64,000 nucleotides of DNA from Silvibacterium acidisoli (GCA_022870745.1 CP085323.1:1984001-2048000), one strand, 5' to 3'. Positions 16,710 to 26,372 are shown, counted from the first letter of the stretch. Made by a program: numbers and translations. The notes: generated by a model from the letters alone, not told the origin.

Positions 16710-17327
16710 TTAGCGCCGAATGTAGCGACGTCCCGTGATTTCGTAATCTCCGGAAATCACGCGGGCGATGGCTTCGCTGTAGGCGATGTGTTCCTGGACG
16801 AGAATCCGTTCCGCCAGCCTGTGCGCGTCGTCTTCCGGCTCGACGGCAACGACCTTCTGCAACACGATGACGCCGTGGTCCAGTTCTTCGTCGACGAAGT
16901 GGACGGTGCATCCGGCGACCTGCGCTCCGTAATCGAAGGCCTGCTGCTGGGCGTCGAGGCCGGGGAAAGCAGGCAGCAACGACGGATGAATATTCAGGAT
17001 GCGCTGCGGGAAGGCCTGGACGAAGCCGGGCGAGAGCAGGCGCATGTAGCCGGCGAGGCAGACGAGGTTGACCTGATGCTCGCGAAGGGTCGCGATGATT
17101 TCCTGGTCGTGCTCGGCTCGCTTGCGGCCTTTTGCCTCGACAGCAACGGCCTTGATGCCGCGCTCGCGGGCAGATTCCAGCCCCGGAGCATCGGCTTTGT
17201 TCGAGATGACGACGGCGATCTCGCAGCCCTTCAGATGGCCCTGCGCGATGTTGTCAGCGATGGCGAGAAAGTTGGAGCCGCGGCCTGAGAGCAGAATCCC
17301 GAGCCGCGCTGGAGACTGGAGGCTCAA
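16710..17327 (-). CDS. purN: Phosphoribosylglycinamide formyltransferase (PurN)
   Basis: Transfers a formyl group from 10-formyl-THF to GAR in purine synthesis. The 205 residues contain the phosphate loop LLSGRGSNFLAI near the N terminus, and the catalytic triad Asn/His in ILNIHPSLLPAFPG and Asp in VHFVDEELDHG, followed by the typical VQEHIAYSEAI-type end. Its start overlaps the purM stop by four bases, so translation is coupled. Confidence 0.96.
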   Translation of the reverse strand: MSLQSPARLGILLSGRGSNFLAIADNIAQGHLKGCEIAVVISNKADAPGLESARERGIKAVAVEAKGRKRAEHDQEIIATLREHQVNLVCLAGYMRLLSPGFVQAFPQRILNIHPSLLPAFPGLDAQQQAFDYGAQVAGCTVHFVDEELDHGVIVLQKVVAVEPEDDAHRLAERILVQEHIAYSEAIARVISGDYEITGRRYIRR

Positions 17328-18436
17328 CTGTAGGTCACCTTACGCTCGCCTTTGCCGATGCGACCGATTACGTAGAACTTTTCGCTGGCGCGATCGAGCA
17401 TTCCCTTGACGCGCTTAAACTTTTCGGCCGGGATGACGGCGATCAGGCCAATGCCCATGTTGAAGGTGCGCAGCATCTCTTCCTGCTCGACATTGCCCAG
17501 TTCGCGCAGGTGTTCGAAGATGGGCAGCACCGGCCAGGAACCGAGATCGATCGAAGCGCAGGTGCCCTTGGGCAGGATGCGCGGCAGATTCTCCGTGATG
17601 CCGCCGCCGGTAATGTGCGCCATGCCGACGGTCAGGTCGGATGCGACCAGCTTCTGAATGATGCCGAGGTAGCTGCGGTGGGTCTTCATCAGCGCGGCTC
17701 CGGCCTTTTCCTTGAGGGCGTTCACATACTGCTCGGGCTTGTACTTTGCCACTTCGAAGAAGAGCTTGCGAGCCAAGGAGTAGCCATTTGTATGCAGGCC
17801 GGTCGAGGGCAGACCGATCAGTACGTCGCCCGCCTTGATCTTTGAGCCGGTGATCACCTTATCGCGATCGACGACGCCGACGATGAAGCCGGCCAGGTCG
17901 TACTCGCCGTCGGTGTAGAAGCCGGGCATCTGGGCGGTTTCGCCGCCGATGAGGGCGCAGCCGTTGGCACGGCAGGCTTCAGCAAGACCGGTTACTACCT
18001 TTTCAGTTACTTCGGGCTCGAGAATGCCGCTGGCCAGGTAATCGAGAAAGAAGAGCGGCACCGCGCCCTGCACGGCAATATCATTTACGCAGTGATTGAC
18101 CAGGTCGGCGCCCACGGTGTGGTGCACATTCAGGTCAAATGCAACTTTCAGCTTGGTTCCCACGCCGTCGGCGCTCGAAACCAGCACGGGATTCTTATAC
18201 TTGACCGTGTCGAGCTTGAAGAGGCCGCCGAAGCCACCGATTTCGCTGAGAACGTTCTTGGTGAAGGTTCGCTGCGCCAGATACTTGATGCGCTGCTTGG
18301 TGCGGTCGCCGCTGGAAATGTCCACGCCGGCATCGGCATACGTAACGGAGGGCTTCTTTTTCTTCGATTCTGGCAAAGGCTTCTCGAACGGTGAAGTTAG
18401 GGGGTTGGCGGAAGGCCGGAAACCCAAGTTTAGCAC
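17324..18436 (-). CDS. purM: Phosphoribosylformylglycinamidine cyclo-ligase (AIR synthetase, PurM)
   Basis: Closes the imidazole ring of AIR using ATP. The core has the expected family blocks: YADAGVDISSGDRTKQRIK, SSADGVGTKLKVAFD, VNDIAVQGAVPLFFLDYLA, LIGGETAQMPGFY, GLPSTGLHTNGYSLARK and HITGGGITENLPRILP. The 370-residue frame has an N-terminal extension of ~25 residues ending in a Lys run before PSVTYADAG; a later start is possible but no better ribosome site is seen. purN follows with a four-base overlap. The PF10136-like gene starts divergently 53 bases away. Confidence 0.96.
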   Translation of the reverse strand: MLNLGFRPSANPLTSPFEKPLPESKKKKPSVTYADAGVDISSGDRTKQRIKYLAQRTFTKNVLSEIGGFGGLFKLDTVKYKNPVLVSSADGVGTKLKVAFDLNVHHTVGADLVNHCVNDIAVQGAVPLFFLDYLASGILEPEVTEKVVTGLAEACRANGCALIGGETAQMPGFYTDGEYDLAGFIVGVVDRDKVITGSKIKAGDVLIGLPSTGLHTNGYSLARKLFFEVAKYKPEQYVNALKEKAGAALMKTHRSYLGIIQKLVASDLTVGMAHITGGGITENLPRILPKGTCASIDLGSWPVLPIFEHLRELGNVEQEEMLRTFNMGIGLIAVIPAEKFKRVKGMLDRASEKFYVIGRIGKGERKVTYS

Positions 18437-18489
18437 CGTGAGGGCGCGAAATGGCAGACTGGTAACTGGCCGATAGGTAACGGGAATCG

Positions 18490-20550
18490 ATGAAACTGCT
18501 GACCAAATTCCGAAAGCCGCATCCGTTGGCGCTCGCCGCTGCCTCGAGCGGGCTGCTGGAGCTTACCGAATCTTTCTGCGAGGCCGAGGGACTGCGGCTT
18601 CGTGCGCGCCGCCTTCGCGAGCTCTTCGCCTTCATCTGGAATCGGCCAACCGACCGCGCGTTCACGGCCAGCCTGATTGCCTGGATACGGCTACTGGAGC
18701 AACGGCCCGGGCTACGGCTGCGATTCCAGCAGGTTTGGCTGGCGATGCTGGCCGACCTGGACTCGGTGCCGCTGCTGGCCGATGCGGGAATCTCTGCCCG
18801 CCATGCGCTGCTGAGCGAGGCGACGCAACGTCTTTTTGAGCGGCTGCTGCCGTCTGCGCGCGAGGACGCGGATACCTCAAGGCTCTTCGGTGCTCTCCTC
18901 GGCTCTCCGGCTGCACTGGAACGGTTTCGCGGCATCGATGGCTTTGTCTTTACAAGGCTGGCGCAGCTTTTCTGGCCGCCGGAGGGCCTGAAGGCCCAGC
19001 CGGGCCTGCGGGAAGATCTGCATCGGGCGCTGCGGCTGCTGGCGGCACGGCTGGCCGGGCGCGGTGCCAGCCCGGCGATTCGGCAGCGGAGCCGCGTAAC
19101 CGAGGTCGAACAGTCGCCCTTTTACCGCATTGTTTTTGCGACAGAGAATTTTGTCCGCGCCGAGAGCTCGGACGAAAAACGCGAGCATTTTCACGCGTGG
19201 CAGGGGGCCATCGACGCTTGCCGCGACGAGTTGAAGCAGGTGCATCTGCAGATGGAGGACTCCGGCGTGAGCACGGCGCTGATGTTCGACATCACCAGCA
19301 TGGAGACGGCGCTCGACCGCATGGAACTTATCGGCGCGACGCTGGTCGATCACACCGAGAAGCCATCTTTTGCTGCGCGGCAGCTGCTGAACACCCTGGC
19401 CTCCGGACTGGTGCAGGATCGCCGCATCTCGGCGCTGGTGAGGCAGAATCTGAACCTGCTGGCGCGCAAGACCGTCGAGCGTACGGGCCATGGCGGAGAG
19501 CATTACATTGCGCACTCCCGCCGCGAATACTGGCAGATGTGGCTGGCCGCGATGGGCGGCGGCCTGCTGACGGTCTTTACCGCGGCAGTCAAGCTGCATG
19601 CCATCGAGCTGCATCTGCCTTTCTTCGTGGAAGGGTTTCTGATTGGGACCGACTACGCGGTCAGCTTCATCCTGCTGCAGATCTTCGGCCTGGCACTGGC
19701 TACCAAGCAGCCTTCGATGACGGCGGCGACGCTGGCTGGCATCATCCGGGAAAATCGCGGCGTCTCCCGCTGGAGCAAGATCGCGAATTTCGCCGCAGCC
19801 ATCAGCAGCACGCAATTGGCGGCCGCGCTGGGCAACGTGCTGGCCGTGTGTGCCGGAGCGATAGCCTTCGAAAAACTATGGCAGAAGCTCTTTTCCAGGC
19901 ACTATCTCGACCCGGCTGCGGCCAAGCATGTTTATGAGACGCTCCACCCCTTCACTTCAGGAACGGCGATCTATGCGGCAGTAACCGGCATCCTGCTGTG
20001 GCTGGCCGCGCTTGCAGGTGGATGGTGCGAGAACTTTATCGTCTTCAACCGCGTGCCTGCGGCGATTGCACAGCACCCCATCGGCCAGCGCGTGGGCGTG
20101 GCCCGGATGCGGCGCATCGCCACCTGGCTTGAAAAGAACGCAGGTGCGTGGAGCACGAGCATCGTGCTTGGCTACCTGCTCGGGCTTACACCGGAGGTAG
20201 CGCGCTTCTTCGGCATTCCGCTCGACGTGCGCCACGTCACGCTGAGCACCGGCATGCTGGCATTGTCGGCTGCGCGCTATGGCACATCGGCCTTCGGAAG
20301 CAACTGGCTCTACTGGGCTGTAGCCGGCATCGGCATCACCTTTGTGCTGAACCTGGGCGTAAGCTTTGCGATTGCGTCAATTGTGGCGCTGCGCGCGTAT
20401 AACGTGCGGCAGGGCGAACGGATTTCGATTCTGAAATACGTGCTTGGCCAGCTGGTGCGGCATCCGCAGCGGTTTCTGTATCCGGCAGGCAGCGAAGAGG
20501 AAAAGACCGCGGGCGAGTTGCCTTTGGCCGATACAGCGGCCAAAGACTAG
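18490..20550 (+). CDS. Large membrane protein of the Gcr 'site-specific recombinase' family (PF10136-like)
   Basis: A 686-residue protein resembling the neisserial Gcr family. The N-terminal half (~1-340) is helical and soluble. It ends in a conserved block (LDRMELIGATLVDH, LVQDRRISALVRQNLNLLARKTVERTGHGGEHYIA). The C-terminal half has several membrane helices (SFILLQIFGLALATKQPSMTAATLAGII, IYAAVTGILLWLAALAGGW, ILGYLLGLTPEVARFFGIPLDVRHVTLSTG). No tyrosine- or serine-recombinase catalytic set is visible, and a multi-helix membrane topology does not fit a DNA recombinase, so the family name should not be taken as function. It stands alone between purM and a repeat. Confidence 0.78.
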   Translation: MKLLTKFRKPHPLALAAASSGLLELTESFCEAEGLRLRARRLRELFAFIWNRPTDRAFTASLIAWIRLLEQRPGLRLRFQQVWLAMLADLDSVPLLADAGISARHALLSEATQRLFERLLPSAREDADTSRLFGALLGSPAALERFRGIDGFVFTRLAQLFWPPEGLKAQPGLREDLHRALRLLAARLAGRGASPAIRQRSRVTEVEQSPFYRIVFATENFVRAESSDEKREHFHAWQGAIDACRDELKQVHLQMEDSGVSTALMFDITSMETALDRMELIGATLVDHTEKPSFAARQLLNTLASGLVQDRRISALVRQNLNLLARKTVERTGHGGEHYIAHSRREYWQMWLAAMGGGLLTVFTAAVKLHAIELHLPFFVEGFLIGTDYAVSFILLQIFGLALATKQPSMTAATLAGIIRENRGVSRWSKIANFAAAISSTQLAAALGNVLAVCAGAIAFEKLWQKLFSRHYLDPAAAKHVYETLHPFTSGTAIYAAVTGILLWLAALAGGWCENFIVFNRVPAAIAQHPIGQRVGVARMRRIATWLEKNAGAWSTSIVLGYLLGLTPEVARFFGIPLDVRHVTLSTGMLALSAARYGTSAFGSNWLYWAVAGIGITFVLNLGVSFAIASIVALRAYNVRQGERISILKYVLGQLVRHPQRFLYPAGSEEEKTAGELPLADTAAKD

Positions 20551-20589
20551 ATGCTGCGGCTAAATTGACTGGGATAAGAGCAGATCCAT

Positions 20590-20646
20590 CGCTTCGTTCG
20601 GGGATGACAACCTGATTTCTAACCTTTTGTCATTCCGAACGAAGTG
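20590..20646. repeat. Dispersed REP-like palindrome
   Basis: An imperfect inverted repeat: the arm at 20591-20610 (CTTCGTTCG then ATGACAA) pairs with 20628-20645 (TTGTCAT then CGAACGAAG) around an AT-rich loop, with a one-base bulge and minor mismatches. A related half-site is at 13526-13558. It lies in the convergent spacer after the Gcr-like gene and could act as a transcription boundary. The rest of the spacer (20551-20738) shows no gene. Confidence 0.7.
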
Positions 20647-20738
20647 AGGAAACGGCACCTGGCGATGCCTGCCAGCGCGAGCGTTTCGGGATTTCCCGCT
20701 GCGCCTGGAAAGACATCACCTCGACATCACCTCAAGGA

Positions 20739-21494
20739 TCAACCCTGAGCCTGGATCATCATCACGTCCAGCTCGAAGGAAAGATCCTCGCCCAGGCTGA
20801 AATACTCTTTCACCTCGGCAGGGGTCGTGCCCCAGAGCGTACGAATGGCGTCCACGCCGGATGCGGACGTGTTCATGCGGGAGATCCACGATGAAAACTC
20901 AATCGGCAGGCGCCAGCTGGTGACAAGCGTCGGCGAGAGCTTTACACCTTCGAAGAACGCGAGCCATTCCTGCTCGGTGTAATCGCGTACGTGCGAGGGG
21001 TCGCGGAGCAGCTCCACCGCCTGGATATGCGTGTCGAGCAGCGGCTCGGGACCGCCTGCAACATCGATGAAGCAGACCTGGCCGCCGGGCTTCAAAACGC
21101 GCCGCACTTCACGCATGGCCGCGCGGACATGCTTCCAGTGGTGTGCGCTGTAGCGGCTGATGACCCAGTCGAAGGAGGCATTCTCAAAAGGAAGCTGCTC
21201 CGCTGAGCCTTGCACGGTATGCAGATTGTCGAGGCCCCGCTTCTTCGCTTCCGCTGCAACGACCTCGAGCATAGCCGGGGTCAGGTCATAGGCGGTCACG
21301 CTGGCGGCCGCGGTTGCGGCGGCGAAAGAAGCATGCCCGCCTCCGCAGCCCAGATCGAGCACCTTCGCACCCTTCGTCGCGCCGATCAGCTCCGCCAGTT
21401 TCCGCAGGTCTTCACCCTGGGAGTGTACGGAGCTGTTGAGGTACGCCTCGGCACGTGGGCCGAAGCTCTGTTCGACGGAGCCTGCATGTTTCAT
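20739..21494 (-). CDS. Class I SAM-dependent methyltransferase, YafE/UbiE-like
   Basis: A 251-residue methyltransferase that closely follows E. coli YafE in its layout: VEQSFGPRAEAYLNSSVHSQGEDL, then SAM motif I VLDLGCGGGHASF (residues ~45-57), VTAYDLTPAMLEVVAAEA, QGSAEQLPFENASFDWVISRYSAHHW and VRRVLKPGGQVCFIDV. The C-terminal half keeps LRDPSHVRDYTEQEW and LPIEFSSWISRM. The substrate is unknown. It begins two bases after the stop of an exported protein gene, so the two are co-transcribed. Confidence 0.9.
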   Translation of the reverse strand: MKHAGSVEQSFGPRAEAYLNSSVHSQGEDLRKLAELIGATKGAKVLDLGCGGGHASFAAATAAASVTAYDLTPAMLEVVAAEAKKRGLDNLHTVQGSAEQLPFENASFDWVISRYSAHHWKHVRAAMREVRRVLKPGGQVCFIDVAGGPEPLLDTHIQAVELLRDPSHVRDYTEQEWLAFFEGVKLSPTLVTSWRLPIEFSSWISRMNTSASGVDAIRTLWGTTPAEVKEYFSLGEDLSFELDVMMIQAQG

Positions 21495-21496
21495 CG

Positions 21497-22294
21497 CTAA
21501 TCCTTCTGGTGGAAGACGTGATCGTTGATGTCGGGCCAGAATTCTTTAAACATGAAGGTGCCGCCGTCGAGCACGACATTGGTGAGCCAGCGCTGCCCGA
21601 CCTTCGTCCATGTGCGGTCGATGGTTGGGTAGTACAGACTTGATATGCCCGAGGCCGCACCTGCGCCAACGATTTCCGATGTGTTGAAGGTCTCGTTGCC
21701 GCCGTCCGTACGTGTGATCAATACGCGTGAAAAGGAGTAGCCCGCCCGCTTCACAAATCCGCCGCTGCCCTTGGTGTAGTAACGGGGATCCTGGTGGAGC
21801 GCTGCCGGAAGAAAGAACTCGACCAGGAAGTTCTCATCGGTCTGGTCGGCATAGGTATGCCAGTAATAGCGTGCATAACCGGCCGCACCCTGGTGGAACT
21901 CGGGATAAGAATTCTCCGCCATGGAAACGCCCGCCAGGCCGCCGGCAAATATCAGGGCCGAGTAATCGAAGCTATCCTCGGCTGCGCCGACAAACTTGTC
22001 TTTTACCGACATGGGAGGCAGCTTGGTATTTGCCGACACGGAGCGGAAGTTAGGCACGATGCCCAGGATGCGCTTGGTCTGCTTGCCGCTGCCGTCGCCA
22101 TTGCTGGCTGTGGCAGGCTGTGGCGCTGGCTGCTGCTGAGAAGCGAAATCGGGCGCGTCGGGAAGGTTCGCCGCGGTGTCGTGCTCGGGTGCCTGCGCGA
22201 AAACAATGGATGCGTTGCACAGGCAAACTCCCAAAAGCACTACAAAAAACACGGCATATTTCTTGGTCGAACTGTTTTTCTTACCTAAAGTCAT
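21497..22294 (-). CDS. Exported hypothetical protein with LPDAP motif (probable outer-membrane associated)
   Basis: I do not recognise a named family. From the ATG at 22294 the protein has 265 residues with a signal peptide (basic start, then YAVFFVVLLGVCLCNASIVFA) and an N-terminal low-complexity linker that includes LPDAPDF, a motif common in secreted acidobacterial proteins. The mature part has small, Gly-rich, possibly membrane-active segments (YSALIFAGGLAGVSM, EIVGAGAASGISSLYYP) and aromatic-rich stretches (AGYARYYWHTYADQTDENFLVEFFLPAALHQDPRYY) with a barrel-like look. The reading frame is open back to 22369, but that part does not look coding. The YafE-like methyltransferase follows after two bases. 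Confidence 0.75.
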   Translation of the reverse strand: MTLGKKNSSTKKYAVFFVVLLGVCLCNASIVFAQAPEHDTAANLPDAPDFASQQQPAPQPATASNGDGSGKQTKRILGIVPNFRSVSANTKLPPMSVKDKFVGAAEDSFDYSALIFAGGLAGVSMAENSYPEFHQGAAGYARYYWHTYADQTDENFLVEFFLPAALHQDPRYYTKGSGGFVKRAGYSFSRVLITRTDGGNETFNTSEIVGAGAASGISSLYYPTIDRTWTKVGQRWLTNVVLDGGTFMFKEFWPDINDHVFHQKD

Positions 22295-22424
22295 GTCTCT
22301 ATGATTCTTCCGAAAGGATTTACGGTTCAGGAAAACGCTGGTGCCTCGGTGATTGGACGGCGAAAACACCTATAAAGAAGCGCCCGGGGCGGCAAAATTC
22401 GCCCGGTGCTATGCTCCCTAGAGC

Positions 22425-22610
22425 ATGCGCCGGTCATCTATCTGGTTCCTGATCGCTTTTCTGTGGCTGATTGATGCCATTTTGACGGCGATCCGCCACG
22501 GCGCCCGCCCGGCGGTGCCGGCGGCGCTCGTGACTATCGTATTTCTGGCGATAGGTGTTTTTATGAGATCGCGGGAGAACCGCAACCGTCCCAACTATCG
22601 CTTTAAGTAG
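22425..22610 (+). CDS. Small two-helix membrane protein, hypothetical
   Basis: A 61-residue frame starting MRRSSIWFLIAFLWLIDAIL with a second hydrophobic helix (VPAALVTIVFLAIGVFM) and a basic tail, a plausible small inner-membrane protein. No Shine-Dalgarno is seen; a TATGCT box at 22410-22415 ends nine bases before the ATG, so it may be leaderless. Its last codons and stop lie in the first copy of an 18-bp tandem duplication that also carries the hisA stop. No family recognised. Confidence 0.5.
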   Translation: MRRSSIWFLIAFLWLIDAILTAIRHGARPAVPAALVTIVFLAIGVFMRSRENRNRPNYRFK

Positions 22611-22629
22611 CTGGGGCGCTTTAAGTAGC
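22599..22629. repeat. Tandem 18-bp duplication at a convergent gene border
   Basis: CGCTTTAAGTAGC occurs at 22599-22611 and again at 22617-22629. The first copy holds the stop codon of the small membrane gene (plus) and the second the stop codon of hisA (minus). Confidence 0.8.
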
Positions 22630-23295
22630 CAGCAGCCCAGAGTAAACAGCCATCCCCGCGACCGCATCGACGTCGATGGCATCGAGTGCGTCAATCTCTG
22701 CCTGTTCACGGATTCCGCCTGCCACTATCAGTTGCCGCCGGGTCAGCTTGCGCAAAGCGGAAGCGCGTTCCATGGGAAAGCCCTGCATAGTGCCTTCGGT
22801 ATCGACGTGGGTGTAGAGAAACGCGCCGCAGTAGGGCTCCAGCTGGGCAATTGCCTCTTCAGCCGAGAGGCTGACGTTTTCCTTCCATCCTTTTACGGCG
22901 ATCCTGCCTGCTTTTGTATCAATGCCTGCGACAAACCGGTCGTGGCCGATCGCCTGGGAAATCGACGCAGCAGTGTCGAGATCGACGCCAGATTGCTGAA
23001 ACAGCACCGAACCGAAGATGACGCGCTTCGCGCCAGCATCGAGTAAACCCTGGGCCTGTTCAGGGGTGCGGATGCCGCCACCCACCTGGCAGGGCAGGCG
23101 TTTCGCTATCTGTTCGATCAGAGACCGGTTGTCTCCCTGCCGCATGGCGGCGTCGAGATCGATGAGCTGGACGAGGGGATAAGCGGCGAAGCGGTTGATC
23201 CAGTACTCGAAGTCGTCGAAGGCGAGCTTGAGCTTTTCACCCTGCACGAGCTGGACGATGCGTCCGCCGAGCAGGTCAATAGAGGGAATCAGCAT
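22621..23295 (-). CDS. hisA: Phosphoribosylformimino-5-aminoimidazole carboxamide ribotide isomerase (HisA)
   Basis: Fourth step of histidine synthesis: isomerises ProFAR to PRFAR on a (beta/alpha)8 barrel. The N-terminal catalytic Asp is in [75 protein letters not shown] and [14 protein letters not shown] follow. At 224 residues it is about 20 shorter than usual and ends soon after the last barrel strand ([14 protein letters not shown]), with its stop in a tandem duplication, so the final helix looks trimmed. Last gene of the his operon; overlaps hisF by seven bases. Confidence 0.94.
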   Translation of the reverse strand: MLIPSIDLLGGRIVQLVQGEKLKLAFDDFEYWINRFAAYPLVQLIDLDAAMRQGDNRSLIEQIAKRLPCQVGGGIRTPEQAQGLLDAGAKRVIFGSVLFQQSGVDLDTAASISQAIGHDRFVAGIDTKAGRIAVKGWKENVSLSAEEAIAQLEPYCGAFLYTHVDTEGTMQGFPMERASALRKLTRRQLIVAGGIREQAEIDALDAIDVDAVAGMAVYSGLLAT

Positions 23296-24059
23296 GGGAG
23301 CCTCATGGGAATGCCGGAGCGTGCGATCTCCTGCTTCAGTGTGCGGGCATCGGAGATGCCGAAGTGGAAGATGCTTGCTGCGAGCGCCGCATCGGCCTTG
23401 CCGGCTGCGAAGACCTCGGCAAAATGTGCTGCATTGCCTGCGCCGCCTGAGGCGATGACGGGAATCTGCACGGCCTCGCTGACCGCGGCGGTGAGCTCGC
23501 AGTCAAAGCCGTTGCGTGTGCCGTCGGAGTCCATCGAGGTCAGCAGGATCTCCCCTGCGCCGCGCTGCTCGGCTTCGCGTGCCCATTCGACGGCATTGCG
23601 CCCGGTGGGCTTGCGGCCCCCGGCAACAAAAACTTCAGCGCTTGCGGGCGACTGGCCTTCACGGCGTGCGTCAATGGCGACGATCACAGCCTGCGCGCCG
23701 AAACGCGATCCGATTTCGTCGATCAGCTCCGGGCGGCGCAGCGCTGCAGAGTTCACGCTTACCTTATCTGCGCCAGCGTCGAAGACCGCCGAGGCATCAT
23801 CGAGTTCACGGATACCGCCGCCAACGGTGAACGGAACGAACAGCTTCTTCGCGGTGCGCTGCACGGTGTCGATCAGGGTTTTGCGTCCTTCGTGCGTCGC
23901 GGTGATGTCGAGCAGGACAATCTCGTCAGCTCCGGCTTCGGCATGGCGAGCGGCCAGTTCTGCCGGATCTCCTGCATCGATGATGTCGACAAACTGTATG
24001 CCCTTCACCACGCGGCCATCGCGAACGTCGAGGCAGGCAATGATTCTTTTCGTCAGCAT
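23289..24059 (-). CDS. hisF: Imidazole glycerol phosphate synthase subunit HisF
   Basis: Cyclase half of IGP synthase; it accepts ammonia from HisH and converts PRFAR to IGP and AICAR. 256 residues with the catalytic Asp of [20 protein letters not shown] at position 11, then [72 protein letters not shown] and [33 protein letters not shown]. It overlaps both hisH (upstream) and hisA (downstream) by seven bases. Confidence 0.97.
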   Translation of the reverse strand: MLTKRIIACLDVRDGRVVKGIQFVDIIDAGDPAELAARHAEAGADEIVLLDITATHEGRKTLIDTVQRTAKKLFVPFTVGGGIRELDDASAVFDAGADKVSVNSAALRRPELIDEIGSRFGAQAVIVAIDARREGQSPASAEVFVAGGRKPTGRNAVEWAREAEQRGAGEILLTSMDSDGTRNGFDCELTAAVSEAVQIPVIASGGAGNAAHFAEVFAAGKADAALAASIFHFGISDARTLKQEIARSGIPMRLPC

Positions 24060-24649
24060 GGCAGCTCCACGAAGTTGCGGAGGATTTGCAAGCCTACCGC
24101 GCCGGACTTCTCCGGATGAAACTGCACGCCCATAATGTTCGCGCGCTCCACCCCCGCGGTGAAGTCTCCGGCGTAATTTGTAACTGCTACAGTATCCTGC
24201 GTCACCGGCGCGCGATAGGAGTGGGTGAAATAGACGAAGCTATCGTCCTCCACCCCCGCAAAGAGCTTCGAGCCTTCGCGCACGCGAATCGAGTTCCAGC
24301 CGACATGCGGCACCTTCTCTTCTGTCGCGAAACGCTCGCAGGTGGCGTCGAAGGCTGCAAAGCCCGTTGTTTCCGGAGCTTCAGTGCTGCCTTTAAAGAG
24401 CCATTGCAGACCGACACAGATACCGAGAAACGGCGTTCCCTGGGAAGCCTTTTCTGCGATGGCCGCCTTCATGCCGCTGCTCTCGAGCACCGCCGTTGCC
24501 TGGAAGTGCCCGACGCCTGGAAGCACGATCTTTTCTGCTTTACGCACCACCTCGGGATCTTCGGTCGCGACGGCATCGGCGCCGGCTGCAGCCAGCGCCT
24601 TCATCACCGAAGTGAGATTGCCCGCTTTGTAATCGATGACTGCGATCAC
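24053..24649 (-). CDS. hisH: Imidazole glycerol phosphate synthase glutaminase subunit HisH
   Basis: Class I glutamine amidotransferase that feeds ammonia to HisF. 198 residues: [19 protein letters not shown] at the N terminus, [10 protein letters not shown], the nucleophile elbow [15 protein letters not shown], and the His/Glu pair in VQFHPEKSG near the C terminus. It overlaps hisB by four bases and hisF by seven. Confidence 0.97.
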   Translation of the reverse strand: MIAVIDYKAGNLTSVMKALAAAGADAVATEDPEVVRKAEKIVLPGVGHFQATAVLESSGMKAAIAEKASQGTPFLGICVGLQWLFKGSTEAPETTGFAAFDATCERFATEEKVPHVGWNSIRVREGSKLFAGVEDDSFVYFTHSYRAPVTQDTVAVTNYAGDFTAGVERANIMGVQFHPEKSGAVGLQILRNFVELPC

Positions 24650-25281
24650 AGCAGGCCTTTCGTGGAGGGCAGCATTTCGCCGAGCTGCTTGTCACGCGAG
24701 CAGGCTACGCGCAGTGCACGTGCGAAGGCTTTGAAGAGCGCTTCGATCTTGTGGTGGTTCGACCGGCCATACATTGTCTTGATATGCACATTTGCACGTG
24801 CGCCCCGTGCAAAACCGTCAAAGAAATCGTCAACAAGCTCCGATTGCAGATCGCCGACGAGACGTGTCTTCACCTTGGTCTTAATGACCGATTCAACGCG
24901 CCCGCTGAGGTCGACGGCGGCGAGTCCAAGCGTTTCGTCCATGGTCATGACGAAGTAGCCGGCACGCCAGATGCCGCGCTTGTCGCCGAGCGCCTTATCG
25001 AAGGCCTCGCCAAGCGCGATGCCGACATCCTCTACCGTGTGGTGCTGGTCCACATCGAGATCGCCCTTGCAGGTGAGCTCAAGATCGAAGGCGCCGTGGC
25101 GCGTGAAGAGCTCAAGCATGTGATCGAAAAAGCGAATGCCTGTAGAGACCTTGTACTTTCCCGAGCCTTCAATGGCCAGCTTCAGTTCGATCTGTGTTTC
25201 AGCGGTCTTGCGGTCGATTGTTGCAGTCCGTTTTGATCCCGTCTCAACGGCTTCTGTTTTTGCTGATTTCTTCTTCTTCAT
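24646..25281 (-). CDS. hisB: Imidazoleglycerol-phosphate dehydratase (HisB, monofunctional)
   Basis: Mn-dependent dehydration of IGP to imidazole-acetol phosphate. From the ATG at 25281 it has 211 residues. This start forms a four-base overlap with the hisC stop and has GGAG seven bases upstream; an in-frame ATG at 25299 is less likely. A Lys-rich N-terminal extension precedes the core ([21 protein letters not shown], metal-ligand [33 protein letters not shown] and the late [17 protein letters not shown]). There is no phosphatase domain, so histidinol phosphatase must be encoded elsewhere. Confidence 0.95.
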   Translation of the reverse strand: MKKKKSAKTEAVETGSKRTATIDRKTAETQIELKLAIEGSGKYKVSTGIRFFDHMLELFTRHGAFDLELTCKGDLDVDQHHTVEDVGIALGEAFDKALGDKRGIWRAGYFVMTMDETLGLAAVDLSGRVESVIKTKVKTRLVGDLQSELVDDFFDGFARGARANVHIKTMYGRSNHHKIEALFKAFARALRVACSRDKQLGEMLPSTKGLL

Positions 25282-26372
25282 GCCTGGTCTCCGTTCCATC
25301 CGATTTCGTTGAGCACAGCCTTCATGGCCTCAATGGCCGAGGCTGTCTGTGCCTGCGTGCCGAGCGTGATGCGGACGCAGCCTTCGCATCCGGGATCGCT
25401 CGAGCGGTCGCGTGTGAGTACGCCGCGCGCGCGCATGGCTGCGGCAAATGCTGAGTGCTTTGGGCCGATGCGCGTGAGCAGAAAATTCGCCTGCGAGGGC
25501 CAGTAGGGTACACCCAGATCTGTAAGCGCTGCCGCAAGCTGTTCGCGCGATGCCAGCACCTCGTTGACGTAGTTATTGAGATAATCCTTGTCGTCCATCG
25601 CAGCGGGCAGGCAGGCGAGCGCCAAACCATTCACGCTGTAAGGCGAGATGACGCGGCGCAGCCAGTGCATGGCTTCCTCACCCGCGGCGAGCATGCCGAG
25701 GCGCATATTCGCGAGGCCGTAGGCCTTCGAAAATGTACGCGCGACGATTACATTTGGCACGCGTCCTACCAGGTCGAGAACCGTTTCGCCGTGGAAGTGG
25801 AAATAAGCTTCGTCTACTAACACCATTGCCTGCGGCGCGGCGTCGATGATGCGCAGAATGTCTTCGCGTTTTACCGCCTTGCCAGTCGGACTGTTGGGGT
25901 TGGCGATGGCGATGACTCGCGTGGCCGGGCGAATCCTGCGGAGGATCGCTTCTACTGGAAATTCGAAGCCGTCCTCGGCAAGTACTTCAACAAGTGTTGC
26001 AGGTGTTGCCGATGCATAGACCGCGTACATGGAGTACGTGGGCACGGGCAGCAGCATCTCGGTGTCCTGCTCGAGATAGGTCTGGCACAGGACGTGAATC
26101 GCTTCGTCGACGCCGTTCGTCAGCAGCACCTGCTCCGGTGCCAGGCCAAGATGCGAAGCAACCACCGCTTCGGCGCTGCCGCGCTCGGGATAGACCGTCA
26201 GCTGCGCGCCGGAGATCTTCCCCAATACTTCGAGTACGCGCGGCGAGCAGGAGACGGTGTTCTCGTTGAAGTCGAGACGCAGCCCGCTGCGGTCTCCGAG
26301 CGGCGGATGGTATTCCTTCATGCGCTGGACAACGGAAGTCGGCACAGGGCCGCTGGCGATGATGTCACTCAT
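25278..26372 (-). CDS. hisC: Histidinol-phosphate aminotransferase (HisC)
   Basis: PLP-dependent transamination of imidazole-acetol phosphate with glutamate. 364 residues of fold type [15 protein letters not shown] at the start, [42 protein letters not shown], and the PLP lysine in [21 protein letters not shown]. It overlaps hisD by eight bases and hisB by four. Confidence 0.95.
   Translation of the reverse strand: MSDIIASGPVPTSVVQRMKEYHPPLGDRSGLRLDFNENTVSCSPRVLEVLGKISGAQLTVYPERGSAEAVVASHLGLAPEQVLLTNGVDEAIHVLCQTYLEQDTEMLLPVPTYSMYAVYASATPATLVEVLAEDGFEFPVEAILRRIRPATRVIAIANPNSPTGKAVKREDILRIIDAAPQAMVLVDEAYFHFHGETVLDLVGRVPNVIVARTFSKAYGLANMRLGMLAAGEEAMHWLRRVISPYSVNGLALACLPAAMDDKDYLNNYVNEVLASREQLAAALTDLGVPYWPSQANFLLTRIGPKHSAFAAAMRARGVLTRDRSSDPGCEGCVRITLGTQAQTASAIEAMKAVLNEIGWNGDQA

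Noticed and set aside
18490-20550. Gcr-like gene as a sign of a mobile element
   Set aside because: No direct repeats, integrase motifs, tRNA target or cargo genes surround it, and the family is membrane-bound.
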